Below the pieces are notes generated by a model. It was not told the DNA's origin and ran no database searches. It worked only from the letters and a program-made list of their open reading frames with translations. Below, piece by piece: positions 33,814-42,576 of a stretch of DNA of 64,000 nucleotides. The stretch's first letter is position 1; every line of letters begins with the position of its first letter. This stretch comes from Stappia sp. MMSF_3263 (lineage in GTDB: Bacteria > Pseudomonadota > Alphaproteobacteria > Rhizobiales > Stappiaceae): the NCBI RefSeq assembly GCF_030733745.1, contig NZ_JASHIK010000003.1:172001-236000 (forward strand), written 5' to 3'. The position numbers and the translations under genes were made by a program.

Positions 33814-34665
33814 TCAGGGATTGTGCCCGAGCGGGATCGGCGGCGCCTCGCGCATCAGGAGGATGCCGATCCGGCGGTTGGCCGCCAGATAGGGATCGTT
33901 GGGAAACAGCGGCTCGGTATCCGCCTTGCCGACCACACCGTAGAAGCGGTCCTGCGGGATGCCGTATTCGGACAGGATCTGGCGCGCGGCATTGGCCCGG
34001 TCGGCGGACAGTTCCCAGTTGGTGTAGCCCGGATTGATCGTCATGCCGCCCGAGGTGGTGTGGCCGGTGACCTGGATCCGGTTCGGCATGCGGGCAATGA
34101 CCGGTGCCATCTTGGCGAGCAGCCGGCGGGTGATCTCGTACGGATATTTGGAGCCTTCGGGAAACATCGAGCGTCCGTCCTGGTCGACCAGGGTGACGTT
34201 GAGGCCCTCTTCCGTCTCTTCCAGGATGATGTTCGAGGAAATCTCCGTGATGTCGGGCATTTCCTGCCAGGCCTGGCGTAGCGAGGCGGCCGCCGTGGCG
34301 AACTGGCGGGGATGCTCGATGTCCGCTTCACGCACGTCATGGGTATTGGCTTCCGCGCCCTGCTTGCGCCGTTTCTCGTGGCGCTCGGCGGCGAAATCCG
34401 AATCCAGCTCCTCGGGAACCTGGGTGATGTCCTTCATGTAGTCGCGGATCGGGATGCCCTCGACCTCGATGATGCCGGTCCGGCGGGCTGTTTCCTTGAC
34501 GCCGAAGGCCTCGCGCATCGAGCCCGCGACCACCTGCAGCTTCTGCTTGTCCTGAATGGAGAAGGAGATGATCAGCACGAAGAAGCAGACGAGCAGCGAC
34601 ATCAGGTCGGCGAATGTCACCAGCCATTCCGGGGCGCCGCCGCCTGCCTGTTTGCGTTTTGCCAT
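33814..34665 (-). CDS. motB: Flagellar motor stator protein MotB (PomB-like)
   Basis: 283 residues. The plug/transmembrane segment 'PEWLVTFADLMSLLVCFFVL' has the ion-carrying aspartate D20. The C-terminal OmpA-like peptidoglycan-binding domain (~150-275) shows 'NRIQVTGHTTSGGM', 'NWELSADRANAARQIL' and 'NRRIGILLM'. It anchors the stator to the cell wall. The gene lies 21 bp after motA in a two-gene operon. It is convergent with nfeD. Other flagellar genes are not in this window. Confidence 0.92.
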   Translation of the reverse strand: MAKRKQAGGGAPEWLVTFADLMSLLVCFFVLIISFSIQDKQKLQVVAGSMREAFGVKETARRTGIIEVEGIPIRDYMKDITQVPEELDSDFAAERHEKRRKQGAEANTHDVREADIEHPRQFATAAASLRQAWQEMPDITEISSNIILEETEEGLNVTLVDQDGRSMFPEGSKYPYEITRRLLAKMAPVIARMPNRIQVTGHTTSGGMTINPGYTNWELSADRANAARQILSEYGIPQDRFYGVVGKADTEPLFPNDPYLAANRRIGILLMREAPPIPLGHNP

Positions 34666-34686
34666 GTTGACGTCTCCGTTTCCGCC

Positions 34687-35454
34687 TCAGGCGGCTTCCG
34701 CGAACTCGGCGCGCGCCTTTTCCGGCAGGTAGGCGATCAGCATGTCGCGGATCAGCGCCGGGCTCTTGTTCTCGCGGATTTGCAGGACACCGTCGATCAC
34801 GAGGGTCTGGTTGACCTCCTCGACCTCGAACTTGGAATCGAGCTTGTCGACCAGCGGCAGGCAGACCACGTTGGCGATCAGTGCGCCGTAGAGCGTGGTC
34901 AGCAGGGCGATGGCCATCGAGGGACCGATGGTCGAGGGGTCGTCCATGGTGGCAAGCATCTGCACGAGGCCGACCAGCGTGCCGATCATGCCGAAGGCGG
35001 GAGCGGAATCGCCGAGTGCCTTGAACACCTTGCGGCCTTCCTGGAGGCGGTCGAGATAGAGGTCGCGGTCGCGCTCCATCGTCTCCTTGATGAAGTCGGC
35101 CTCGTAACCGTCGGCGATGTACTGCACGCCCTTGGCCAGCGTCGGATCGCTGACCTCGATGTTTTCGAGGCCGAGCGGGCCGGACTTGCGCACCGTGTCG
35201 GCGAGGCGGCCGATTTCCTCGATGAGATCGCGGGGGCTTGCCTTCTTGTGGGTGAAGGCGACCTTGCCGCCGACGACGAAGGCGCTGCCGATGCCGGCCA
35301 GCGGGAAGCGGACGAGCGTTGCCGCGAAGCCGCCGCCGATGACGATCAGGATCGAGGGAACATCGATAAACTGGGTGAGGCTGCCGCCAAGAAGAATGGC
35401 GACGAAAACCACCGCGAATGCCGCGCAAATGCCAATGATCGAGCCGAGATCCAT
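34687..35454 (-). CDS. motA: Flagellar motor stator protein MotA (PomA-like)
   Basis: 255 residues with four membrane helices. The start 'MDLGSIIGICAAFAVVFVAI' and 'VPSILIVIGGGFAATLVRFP' resemble PomA of Vibrio, the sodium-driven stator, more than the ~290-residue proton-type MotA; 'AFGMIGTLVGLVQMLATMDD' and 'AIALLTTLYGALIANVVCLP' are the conserved helices 3 and 4. The cytoplasmic loop between helices 2 and 3 contacts the rotor. ATG 35454 is chosen because a longer frame to 35529 adds 25 unrelated residues. Sodium use is inferred from length and likeness only. Confidence 0.9.
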   Translation of the reverse strand: MDLGSIIGICAAFAVVFVAILLGGSLTQFIDVPSILIVIGGGFAATLVRFPLAGIGSAFVVGGKVAFTHKKASPRDLIEEIGRLADTVRKSGPLGLENIEVSDPTLAKGVQYIADGYEADFIKETMERDRDLYLDRLQEGRKVFKALGDSAPAFGMIGTLVGLVQMLATMDDPSTIGPSMAIALLTTLYGALIANVVCLPLVDKLDSKFEVEEVNQTLVIDGVLQIRENKSPALIRDMLIAYLPEKARAEFAEAA

Positions 35455-35629
35455 GACGCTGATACTCTCCGGAATCGTTCGGCCCGTTTGCGGACCTGGA
35501 GAGATCATAGGCGCGGCGTGGCTAATCAATCCCTAAGCGCGGCCAAAGAACGGCCGTGGGCAGCCGGAAAATACGTTAGGGTTAACAAATGCCTAATCAC
35601 CGGAGCGTGCGTCCGACGGCAAGGCGGGG

Positions 35630-36691
35630 TCAGGCGACGCCGTGGCGGAGCAGATCGTGCAGGTGGATGATGCCGACCGGCCGCCCGTCGTCGACCACGA
35701 AGACGGCGGTGATCGACGAGCGGTTGATGAACTCCATGGCGGAGGCGACCAGCATGTCGCCCGGGATCGTCTTGGGGGCGTGGGTCATCACCTGCTGAGC
35801 GGTCTTGTCGAGGAAGTCGTGGCTCAGGTGGCGGCGCAGGTCGCCGTCGGTGATGATGCCGGCCAGCGCACCGGCCTCGTCGACGATGCCGAGCACGCCG
35901 AAGCCCTTCTGGGTGATCAGGACGATGGCGTCGCGCATCGCCGTCGCGGCGCCCGCCAGCGGCAGCTTGTCGCCCGAATGCATGATGTCGCGGGCATGCA
36001 GGAGGCTGGAGCCCAGGCGCCCGCCCGGATGGTAGGTCTTGAAATCGAGGGCGGTGAAGCCGCGCGCCTCGAGAAGGGCGATGGCCAGCGCGTCGCCGGT
36101 CGCCATCTGCAGGATCGTCGAGGTGGTCGGGGCAAGGCCGTGCGGGCAGGCTTCCTCGACCTTGGGCAGCGCCAGCACAATGTCCGCCGCCGTGCCGAGC
36201 GCGCTTTCTGCGCGAGAAGTCACGGCCACGAGCGGCACCTTGAAGCGCCGCGTATAGGCAATGGTCGGGCCCAGTTCCTGCGTCTCACCCGACCAGGACA
36301 GGGCCAGCACGACGTCATTGTCGGTGATCATGCCGAGGTCGCCATGGCTTGCCTCCGTCGCATGAACGAAGGAAGCCGGGGTTCCGGTGGAGGCGAAGGT
36401 CGCGGCGATCTTGGCTCCGACATGGCCGCTCTTGCCGACGCCGGTCACGATCACCCGGCCGCGCGCGGCGACGATCGTCTCGACGGCGCGGGCGAAAGGG
36501 GCGGAAAGCCCGTTCTCCAACGCCTCGCGCAGCGCCTCGAGCCCGGCCACCTCCGTGACGATCGTGCGCACGGCCGAGCGGCCGGCCGAACGGAGGTCCG
36601 CTTCACTGGCGGTTTTGGTTCCGGTGACGGGCGCTGGCTGAGGGGCGGCGGTGACGGTCATTGCGGTGTCCATGTTGGAATGAGCCCTCAT
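35630..36691 (-). CDS. kdsD: KpsF/GutQ arabinose-5-phosphate isomerase
   Basis: 353 residues. An SIS domain (~45-185) carries 'GRVIVTGVGKSGHVGAKIAA' and 'DVVLALSWSGETQELGP'; two CBS domains follow (~215-350) with 'GVLGIVDEAGALAGIITDGD' and 'VFVVDDGRPVGIIHLHDLL'. The enzyme converts ribulose-5-phosphate to arabinose-5-phosphate, the first step to KDO of lipopolysaccharide or capsule. I use the ATG at 36691, next to GGGAGGG; ATGs at 36673 or 36661 are possible. A conserved Glu/His set near 'EEACPHGLAPTTSTILQMA' is intact. Confidence 0.9.
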   Translation of the reverse strand: MRAHSNMDTAMTVTAAPQPAPVTGTKTASEADLRSAGRSAVRTIVTEVAGLEALREALENGLSAPFARAVETIVAARGRVIVTGVGKSGHVGAKIAATFASTGTPASFVHATEASHGDLGMITDNDVVLALSWSGETQELGPTIAYTRRFKVPLVAVTSRAESALGTAADIVLALPKVEEACPHGLAPTTSTILQMATGDALAIALLEARGFTALDFKTYHPGGRLGSSLLHARDIMHSGDKLPLAGAATAMRDAIVLITQKGFGVLGIVDEAGALAGIITDGDLRRHLSHDFLDKTAQQVMTHAPKTIPGDMLVASAMEFINRSSITAVFVVDDGRPVGIIHLHDLLRHGVA

Positions 36692-36831
36692 AGCCCTCCC
36701 GGCCGGATGCGGCAAGTGCGGGAGCCTTGAAGGGGTAGACGCCGGTTGTGGCGCAACTCTCCGTTAACCTTAACAGACCATTATCATGGCCAAAGTGGGC
36801 CGCATGCGCCCGCATTCCAATCGGGTCGACG

Positions 36832-38343
36832 ATGAAGCGGTACCTTTCCCCAGTTCTTGCTGCGCTCGCGCTGCTTGCAGCGCCGGCCATGCCGTACGCG
36901 CCCGCGATGGCGCAGGACAGCAGCCTGCGCGGCGGCTTCGGCGGCTTTGGCGATGAGGGGGGATTGCAGGATCCGACCGATGCCGAGCAGGGCGCCGATG
37001 CCCAGTCGGGCCAGGCCGGTTCGGCTGGCAATGCGGCCACCGGGACGCGGGGCACGATTTCGGAGATAGGGCCGAATGCGGGCGAGGAGGCCGAGGCGCT
37101 CGCCGATGTCGGGCGGGTGCGCCCGGTGCAGCCATTTGCCGAGCGCCTGCGCGCGGTGCAGCGGCGGACGGCGAATGTGGGCGGGGGCACGCTGGCGGAA
37201 ACGGTGTATGACGGGGAGACGACCCGGGATGCACCCCGCGGTATCCGCGTCGGGTCCTTCCTGTTGTATCCTGAGCTCTTCACGGGGCTTGGCTGGACCG
37301 ACAACCGCGCGGGCGATGCGACCGGCACCGGCGGGGCGACCTACCGGGTTGCGCCGTCCTTGCGGATCCAGTCCGAGTGGAACCGTCACCGTCTCGGCGT
37401 CAATTTTCGTGGCAGCTATATCGGCTATCCGGGCGGCGGCAATCTCGAGGCGGATCCGAGCGTGACGTCGGACGCGTTGCTGACGCTTGAACTGGGAGAC
37501 CGAAGCGAGGTCGATGTCGACGCCCGCTACGGGCTTGCCCTGCAGGATCGCGGTACGGCGGAATCGACCGGCGGCGACCAGGATATCCACGAGGTCGGGG
37601 CCGGTCTGGCGCTGCGCCACGATCTTGGCCTTGTCGGCGCGGAGTTGCGCGGCAGGGTCGATTCAACGCTCTACAGCGGCGCTGGCGGCGCGGTCGCCAG
37701 CCGCGAGCGGGACAACGCGCTTGCCACCGTCACCCTGCGGGTGGAAGGCAATACGGGGGCTTTCGCCACGCCCTTCGCGGAGGCCAGTGTGCTTGGTCGG
37801 CGCTACTTCGAAAAGTGTCCGGATCTCACCCTTTGCGCGGATCGCGATTCGCGAGGTTACGGGCTGCGCGCCGGCGTCGCCTTTGACAATGGCGGCAAGA
37901 TCAGCGGCGACATCGCCATCGGCTGGCGCAGCGAGACGCTGGACGACAAACGCCTGGCGAAGCTGGAAGGGCTGACGATCGACGGGTCGCTGGTCTGGTC
38001 GCCGACCAGGCTGACGACGGTGACAGCGCTGGCGAGCACCGATTTCTCGCCCTCGACGATTGCCGGCACGCCCGGCTCCGTTATCTATTCCGGCGATATC
38101 CGCCTCGCGCACGGGTTCTCCGATGCATTGAGCGGCGAAGTGGGCGTGGGGTATTCCTGGCGGGACTACACCGGCGTCGTGCTGACCGAGCAGGAAACGC
38201 GCGCCACCACCGCGCTGACCTGGGCGCTGACATCGAACGTCGCCTTGCAGGGGCGCTACACATATCGCCGCTTCACGTCGAGCACGGCGGGGTCGGGGTA
38301 CGATTCGAACACGATCGAGGCGGGTCTGCGCTTCCGCCATTGA
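36832..38343 (+). CDS. Outer-membrane beta-barrel protein (BBP2_2-like)
   Basis: 503 residues. Signal peptide 1-28 ('LAALALLAAPAMPYA'), then a low-complexity Gly/Asp/Ala-rich linker to ~130, then alternating hydrophobic/polar beta strands to the C-terminus, which ends in 'GYDSNTIEAGLRFRH'. 'GTYRVAPSLRIQSEWNRHRL'-like and 'YTYRRFTSSTAGSGYDSNTI' strands are typical of the outer membrane beta-barrel family often found with exopolysaccharide genes. It may be an export or adhesion barrel; the substrate is unknown. ATG 36832 is chosen because the signal peptide begins there. It is divergent from kdsD across 140 bp. Confidence 0.8.
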   Translation: MKRYLSPVLAALALLAAPAMPYAPAMAQDSSLRGGFGGFGDEGGLQDPTDAEQGADAQSGQAGSAGNAATGTRGTISEIGPNAGEEAEALADVGRVRPVQPFAERLRAVQRRTANVGGGTLAETVYDGETTRDAPRGIRVGSFLLYPELFTGLGWTDNRAGDATGTGGATYRVAPSLRIQSEWNRHRLGVNFRGSYIGYPGGGNLEADPSVTSDALLTLELGDRSEVDVDARYGLALQDRGTAESTGGDQDIHEVGAGLALRHDLGLVGAELRGRVDSTLYSGAGGAVASRERDNALATVTLRVEGNTGAFATPFAEASVLGRRYFEKCPDLTLCADRDSRGYGLRAGVAFDNGGKISGDIAIGWRSETLDDKRLAKLEGLTIDGSLVWSPTRLTTVTALASTDFSPSTIAGTPGSVIYSGDIRLAHGFSDALSGEVGVGYSWRDYTGVVLTEQETRATTALTWALTSNVALQGRYTYRRFTSSTAGSGYDSNTIEAGLRFRH

Positions 38344-38488
38344 CCCGTCCGTCCGGCGCCGTGCATTCGGCAAGAGTGCGCAAGCGCCGGCAGGAACACA
38401 GTATCCGGGGCGCCTGGGGGGGCGAATGCGGACGGTTCTGCGCGCAATGCGCCAGCGCCACCGCGCCATGGGACGATCAGGAGTGTTG

Positions 38489-39733
38489 ATGTCTTTCTTG
38501 CGAACAACCCGGGCCGCGATCCGCCACGCCACCGGAGGCGGCCGGTTGCCGGCCGTGCTGGCGCTCGGGCTGATGGCCCTTGGCGGCGGAGGAACGCCTG
38601 CGCTTTCCGATGTCGCCTTCGACCGATGGGTGGACCGGTTCTGGCCGGTGGCGCGGGAAGCGGGCGTTTCCAGGAACACCTACCAGCGGGCGTTCCAGGG
38701 AGTGACGCCCGATCCCGACACGATCCGGCTGATGAACAAGCAGTCGGAATTCGTCAAGCCGATCTGGGACTATCTCGACAGCGCGGTTTCCGACAGCAGG
38801 GTGGAGAAAGGGCGCGAGATGCTCACCACCTATGCCCGCGAGCTGGCGGCGATCGAGGCCCGCTACGGGGTCGACCGGGAGGCGGTGGTCGCGATCTGGG
38901 GCATGGAGACCAATTACGGCTCCTTCATGGGCGAGCACTATGTGGTGCGTGCGCTGGCGACGCTCGCCTATGCCGCGCCGCGACGGCAGGACTTCTGGAC
39001 GCGCGAGCTGGTCACCGCGCTCAAGATCATCGATGACGGGCATGTGGCGCCCGACCGCATGGAAGGCTCCTGGGCCGGAGCCATGGGACATACGCAGTTC
39101 ATGCCGTCCAGCTGGAAGCAATATTCCTCCGACTATGACGGGGATGGCCGCCATGACATCTGGACCAGCATCCCGGACGCTTTGGCCTCGACCGCGAACT
39201 ACCTGAAGCGGCACGGCTGGCAGGGCGGCAAGACCTGGGGCTACGAAGTCGTGCTGCCGCGCGGATTCGACTATTCCCACGTGGACAGCGAGAAGAACCT
39301 CGGCGACTGGGCCCGGCTCGGCATCCGCCGCACCGGTGGCCGCAACTTCCCGCGCCCTTCCGACGATGCCGAGCTGGTGCTGCCGGCCGGAGCCTCGGGT
39401 CCGGCCTTCCTGATGCTGCGCAATTTCTACGTGATCAAGCGTTACAACAACGCGACCGCCTATGCGCTGGGCGTCGGTCACCTTTCCGATCGCATCCGTG
39501 GCGGCGAGCCGTTTGTCCAGCCCTGGCAGCGGGACGCGCTTCCGCTCTCGCGGCCGCAGACGGAAGAGCTGCAGACCCTGCTGAACAGGCGTGGCTTCTC
39601 CGTCGGGTCGGCTGACGGGCGGGTTGGGCCGGCGACGCGGCGCGGCATCCGCTCCTACCAGAAATCGGCGGGCCTGATCCCCGACGGCTATGCCTCCGTC
39701 GCCTTGCTGGACCACATCCGCTCGGGGCGCTGA
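38489..39733 (+). CDS. Lytic murein transglycosylase (MltB family) with peptidoglycan-binding domain
   Basis: 414 residues. An N-terminal signal/anchor (~18-38), then the family-13 fold with catalytic E140 in 'VVAIWGMETNYGSFMGEHYV', 'AGAMGHTQFMPSSWKQY' and 'DIWTSIPDALASTANYL'. Residues ~350-410 form a PG_binding_1 domain ('LQTLLNRRGFSVGSADGRVG', 'GIRSYQKSAGLIPDGY'). It cleaves glycan strands to 1,6-anhydro-muropeptides in the periplasm. ATG 38489 follows AGGAG; the frame to 38426 is longer but lacks a site. It sits between an outer-membrane protein and a DUF459 protein. Confidence 0.92.
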   Translation: MSFLRTTRAAIRHATGGGRLPAVLALGLMALGGGGTPALSDVAFDRWVDRFWPVAREAGVSRNTYQRAFQGVTPDPDTIRLMNKQSEFVKPIWDYLDSAVSDSRVEKGREMLTTYARELAAIEARYGVDREAVVAIWGMETNYGSFMGEHYVVRALATLAYAAPRRQDFWTRELVTALKIIDDGHVAPDRMEGSWAGAMGHTQFMPSSWKQYSSDYDGDGRHDIWTSIPDALASTANYLKRHGWQGGKTWGYEVVLPRGFDYSHVDSEKNLGDWARLGIRRTGGRNFPRPSDDAELVLPAGASGPAFLMLRNFYVIKRYNNATAYALGVGHLSDRIRGGEPFVQPWQRDALPLSRPQTEELQTLLNRRGFSVGSADGRVGPATRRGIRSYQKSAGLIPDGYASVALLDHIRSGR

Positions 39734-39806
39734 GCGGGTGCGGCCGGGCGGGGTCGCGATGCTCTGGGCGCTTGGAGCGGGGCGGCGCTTCCGCTAGGAT
39801 CGGGCC

Positions 39807-40979
39807 ATGATCAAGGGTCACTCCACCGAAGCCGGTTCTGCCTGGCGCGGCATGCATTGCGTGTGTCGCCGGACCGCCGGCCGCCTGCTTGCCGTGTTCC
39901 TGGCGGTGCTTGTTGCCGGTTCGCTGGGTCTTGCGTCCTCGCCGGTGAGCGCCCAGGACGGGCGGCCGATCGTGCGGCCGGGCGACACGACGGGCAGCGG
40001 CTTTCATCCGTTGACGCCGCTGTTCCGGCTGTTCGGCGTCGAGAACCGCCGCCAGCGGGTGCGGATGAAGGAGCGGAACCCGCGTGAGCGGATCCAGCAG
40101 CCGCGCGAACCGGCCCGGCCGGTGATCGTCGAGGTGCCCAAGGAAGCGGATGCGCGCGTGGTTCTGGTGGTTGGCGATTCACTCGCCGGAGAACTCGCCG
40201 AAGGCCTGGAGGCAACCTATTCGGAGGTTGCCTCGGTGCGTGTCGACAGTCTCGTGCTCGACGATGTCGGGCTCGCCGGCGGCGGCACGGGCGATCTGGG
40301 CGACCGTATCCGCGGCATTGTCCAGGGGCGCAAGGTCGCTGTCGTGGTGGCGCTGATCGGGTCGCATGACGTGAGCGACATCGAGACGGCGACGGGAACG
40401 GCCGGGTTCCGGTCGGAGGAATGGAACGCTGCCTACGACCGGCGCGTGGGGGCACTCATTGCCGCGGCACGGGCGCAGCGCACGCCGATGGTCTGGGTCG
40501 GCCTGCCGCCACCGAAAGGGCAGGCCCGGCGCGCCGATTTCAGCCATATCAACACGGTCGCCAAGCAGCGGGTCGATGCCAGCAACGCGATCTATGTCGA
40601 TGTCTGGGATGTGTTTCTGGACGAGAATGGCGGCTACACGTCCTACGGGCCGGACGTGGAGGGAACGCGGCGCCGGCTGCGCTCCGGCGACGGGATCGGG
40701 TTCACCTGGCCCGGCCGGCGGAAGATTGCCTTCTTCGCGGAACGCTCGATTGCCCGGATCCTTGGTTCGTCGGGCGCCTTTGCCTTCGAAGGTGTCGAGG
40801 ACGATCCCAACTTCATCGTCCTGACCGGCCGCCAGGGGGCGCCGGAGACGGTTCTGGCGGGGGGCGAGGACGCGCGCAACGAGCCGGTTGCCGATACGCC
40901 GCAATACAGGTTGATCGTTCAGGGCGCGCCGCTGGCGCCCGCCAATGGCCGCGTTGACGACTTCCGGCAGGTCGAATGA
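39807..40979 (+). CDS. DUF459 SGNH/GDSL-like secreted hydrolase
   Basis: 390 residues with an N-terminal signal ('LLAVFLAVLVAGSLGLASS'), an Arg-rich linker, then the SGNH fold from ~110: block I 'RVVLVVGDSLAGELAEGL', block III 'VVVALIGSHDVSDIE' (the usual GxND is GSHD here), and a late 'GIGFTWPGRRKIAFFAERSI' block. DUF459 proteins are alphaproteobacterial relatives of O-acetyl or peptidoglycan esterases; action on the cell wall fits the neighbouring transglycosylase but is inferred. AGGA lies 7 nt before the ATG. Confidence 0.8.
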   Translation: MIKGHSTEAGSAWRGMHCVCRRTAGRLLAVFLAVLVAGSLGLASSPVSAQDGRPIVRPGDTTGSGFHPLTPLFRLFGVENRRQRVRMKERNPRERIQQPREPARPVIVEVPKEADARVVLVVGDSLAGELAEGLEATYSEVASVRVDSLVLDDVGLAGGGTGDLGDRIRGIVQGRKVAVVVALIGSHDVSDIETATGTAGFRSEEWNAAYDRRVGALIAAARAQRTPMVWVGLPPPKGQARRADFSHINTVAKQRVDASNAIYVDVWDVFLDENGGYTSYGPDVEGTRRRLRSGDGIGFTWPGRRKIAFFAERSIARILGSSGAFAFEGVEDDPNFIVLTGRQGAPETVLAGGEDARNEPVADTPQYRLIVQGAPLAPANGRVDDFRQVE

Positions 40980-41010
40980 ACCGGCAGGGCCGCCTGCTGC
41001 TTCCGCAGCG

Positions 41011-41034
41011 GTATCCGGATACTTACGTAATTAC
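41011..41034. promoter_or_regulatory. Cluster of palindromes upstream of the chemoreceptor gene
   Basis: GTATCCGGATAC (41011-41022) is a perfect 12-bp palindrome, followed at once by the overlapping 8-bp palindromes TTACGTAA (41023-41030) and GTAATTAC (41027-41034). The AT-rich stretch lies 60-80 bp 5' of the chemoreceptor ATG and probably contains its promoter or operator. Confidence 0.4.
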
Positions 41035-41092
41035 CTAATTTTTCACGATTTTCTGGAACCCTTCCGGCACCCAACCGCGCAAGGTTTCCGAG

Positions 41093-42457
41093 ATGACATC
41101 CAGCCGCAAGACACCCTGGTCCCTGACTGTTCTGGGCCGTTTCCTCCTGATGGTGGCGACCGCCGCCCTGATCATGCTGGGGGGAACCGGCTATGCCTTC
41201 TATGTCTTCCGAACATCGCTGGTCGCGGCCCTTGGCGACCCGGCACAGGCGCCGGAGTTTCTCGGGCCGACGGCAACGGCCAAGCTCGACGGTCTGATCC
41301 TGGGGCAAATGCTTGAAATCGCGCTGGTCTGCCTGCCTGTCGGCATTGCCTTCCTGGCGCTGGCCTTCTGGCTGGCGCTGGGCGTGCGGCGGCCGCTGAA
41401 AGCCCTGCAAAAGGGCCTGGTGGCGCTGTCGGGCGGGGATTTCGACATCACCATAGCCGGGGCGGAGCGCGGCGACGAGATTGGCGCCATCGCCCGCTCG
41501 GTCGCCGATTTCCGGGTCAAGCTGGCGGAAAAGGCCCAACAGGACGCGCGCCGCACGCTGGAGCAGCAGGAGCGCATGGCCCTGCAGCGCGGGGAGACCT
41601 TGCGCCAGGTGGCCGCGGATTTCGAGGAGAGCGTGGTCGGCGTCGTGCACCGGCTTGGCGATGCGGCTGGCCGCGTGGCGGACCTTTCCAACGATCTGGA
41701 CGGGGCTGTCGAGGTGGCCGGAAACGCCGTCGAGCAGGCATCGGGATCCTCGATGCAGGCGACGAGTTCCGTCTCGACGGCGGCCGAGGCGGCCGAGGAG
41801 ATGACCCAGTCGATCCTGTCGATCGGGCGCGAAATGGAGCAGGCAGCGGCGATGGCGCGGGCGGCGGTCGAGGAATCGCGCTCCACCGACGCGATCGTCG
41901 GGCGGCTCGCGGACAGCGGCCGGGCCATCGGGGAAGTCGTCGACCTGATCAAGCAGATCGCCGACCAGACCAACCTCTTGGCGCTCAATGCGACGATCGA
42001 GGCGGCGCGCGCCGGGGAAATGGGCCGGGGCTTCGCCGTCGTTGCCAATGAAGTCAAGACGCTGGCCGGCCAGACATCGCGGGCGACCGAGGATATCTCG
42101 CAGCAGGTCGAGGCGGTGCAGCAAGTGTCCGAGCAGGCGGTCGGCGCGATCCGGTCGATCGCCGGCACGGTGGAGCGCATCCATGCGATCTCCGACACGA
42201 TCCTGGGCGCCGTGCAGAAGCAGATGTCGGCAACCGGGGAAATCACCCAGAGCGTCGAGTTTGCCACCCAGAACACGGAGAACGTCGCCTCGAGCATGGA
42301 CGATCTGGCGCGGGCGAGCAGCAGCACCCGCAACGCCACCGACCAGATCCGTGGGGCGACGGCGGAACTGGCCGAACTCTCGGGTGCGCTGCATGCGCAG
42401 GTCGGAGGCTTCCTGACCAGTATCCGCGACAGCTATGCGGGGAAAAGCGCGGCCTGA
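41093..42457 (+). CDS. Methyl-accepting chemotaxis protein with minimal periplasmic region
   Basis: 454 residues. Two membrane helices (~12-37 and ~75-98) enclose only ~35 periplasmic residues, so there is no room for a normal ligand-binding domain. A HAMP domain (~98-150, '[20 protein letters not shown]') leads to a coiled-coil signalling domain whose hairpin tip is '[20 protein letters not shown]' and '[15 protein letters not shown]'. The receptor may sense membrane state or an associated binding protein. No C-terminal CheR-binding pentapeptide is seen. A strong terminator follows. Confidence 0.92.
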   Translation: MTSSRKTPWSLTVLGRFLLMVATAALIMLGGTGYAFYVFRTSLVAALGDPAQAPEFLGPTATAKLDGLILGQMLEIALVCLPVGIAFLALAFWLALGVRRPLKALQKGLVALSGGDFDITIAGAERGDEIGAIARSVADFRVKLAEKAQQDARRTLEQQERMALQRGETLRQVAADFEESVVGVVHRLGDAAGRVADLSNDLDGAVEVAGNAVEQASGSSMQATSSVSTAAEAAEEMTQSILSIGREMEQAAAMARAAVEESRSTDAIVGRLADSGRAIGEVVDLIKQIADQTNLLALNATIEAARAGEMGRGFAVVANEVKTLAGQTSRATEDISQQVEAVQQVSEQAVGAIRSIAGTVERIHAISDTILGAVQKQMSATGEITQSVEFATQNTENVASSMDDLARASSSTRNATDQIRGATAELAELSGALHAQVGGFLTSIRDSYAGKSAA

Positions 42458-42489
42458 CAGGCGGGGCGCGGCGGTTCGCGGTCCAACGA

Positions 42490-42515
42490 AAACGGCGCCC
42501 GAAAGGGCGCCGTTT
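42490..42515. terminator. Bidirectional terminator between chemoreceptor and gltD
   Basis: AAACGGCGCCC (42490-42500) and GGGCGCCGTTT (42505-42515) form a perfect 11-bp stem with a GAAA tetraloop, with A/T tracts at the base on both sides. It can end transcription of both convergent units. Confidence 0.85.
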
Positions 42516-42576
42516 GACTCAATTGCGACAATTCTCGCGCAAGATTTTCGAAAGATTGCACAGATTTGTATCGAAT

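Noticed and set aside
36761..36785. GTTAACCTTAAC near 36770 as a CtrA-binding site
   Set aside because: CtrA sites need TTAA-N7-TTAA; here the half-sites are 2 nt apart. TTAACC sequences alone are too common to call.
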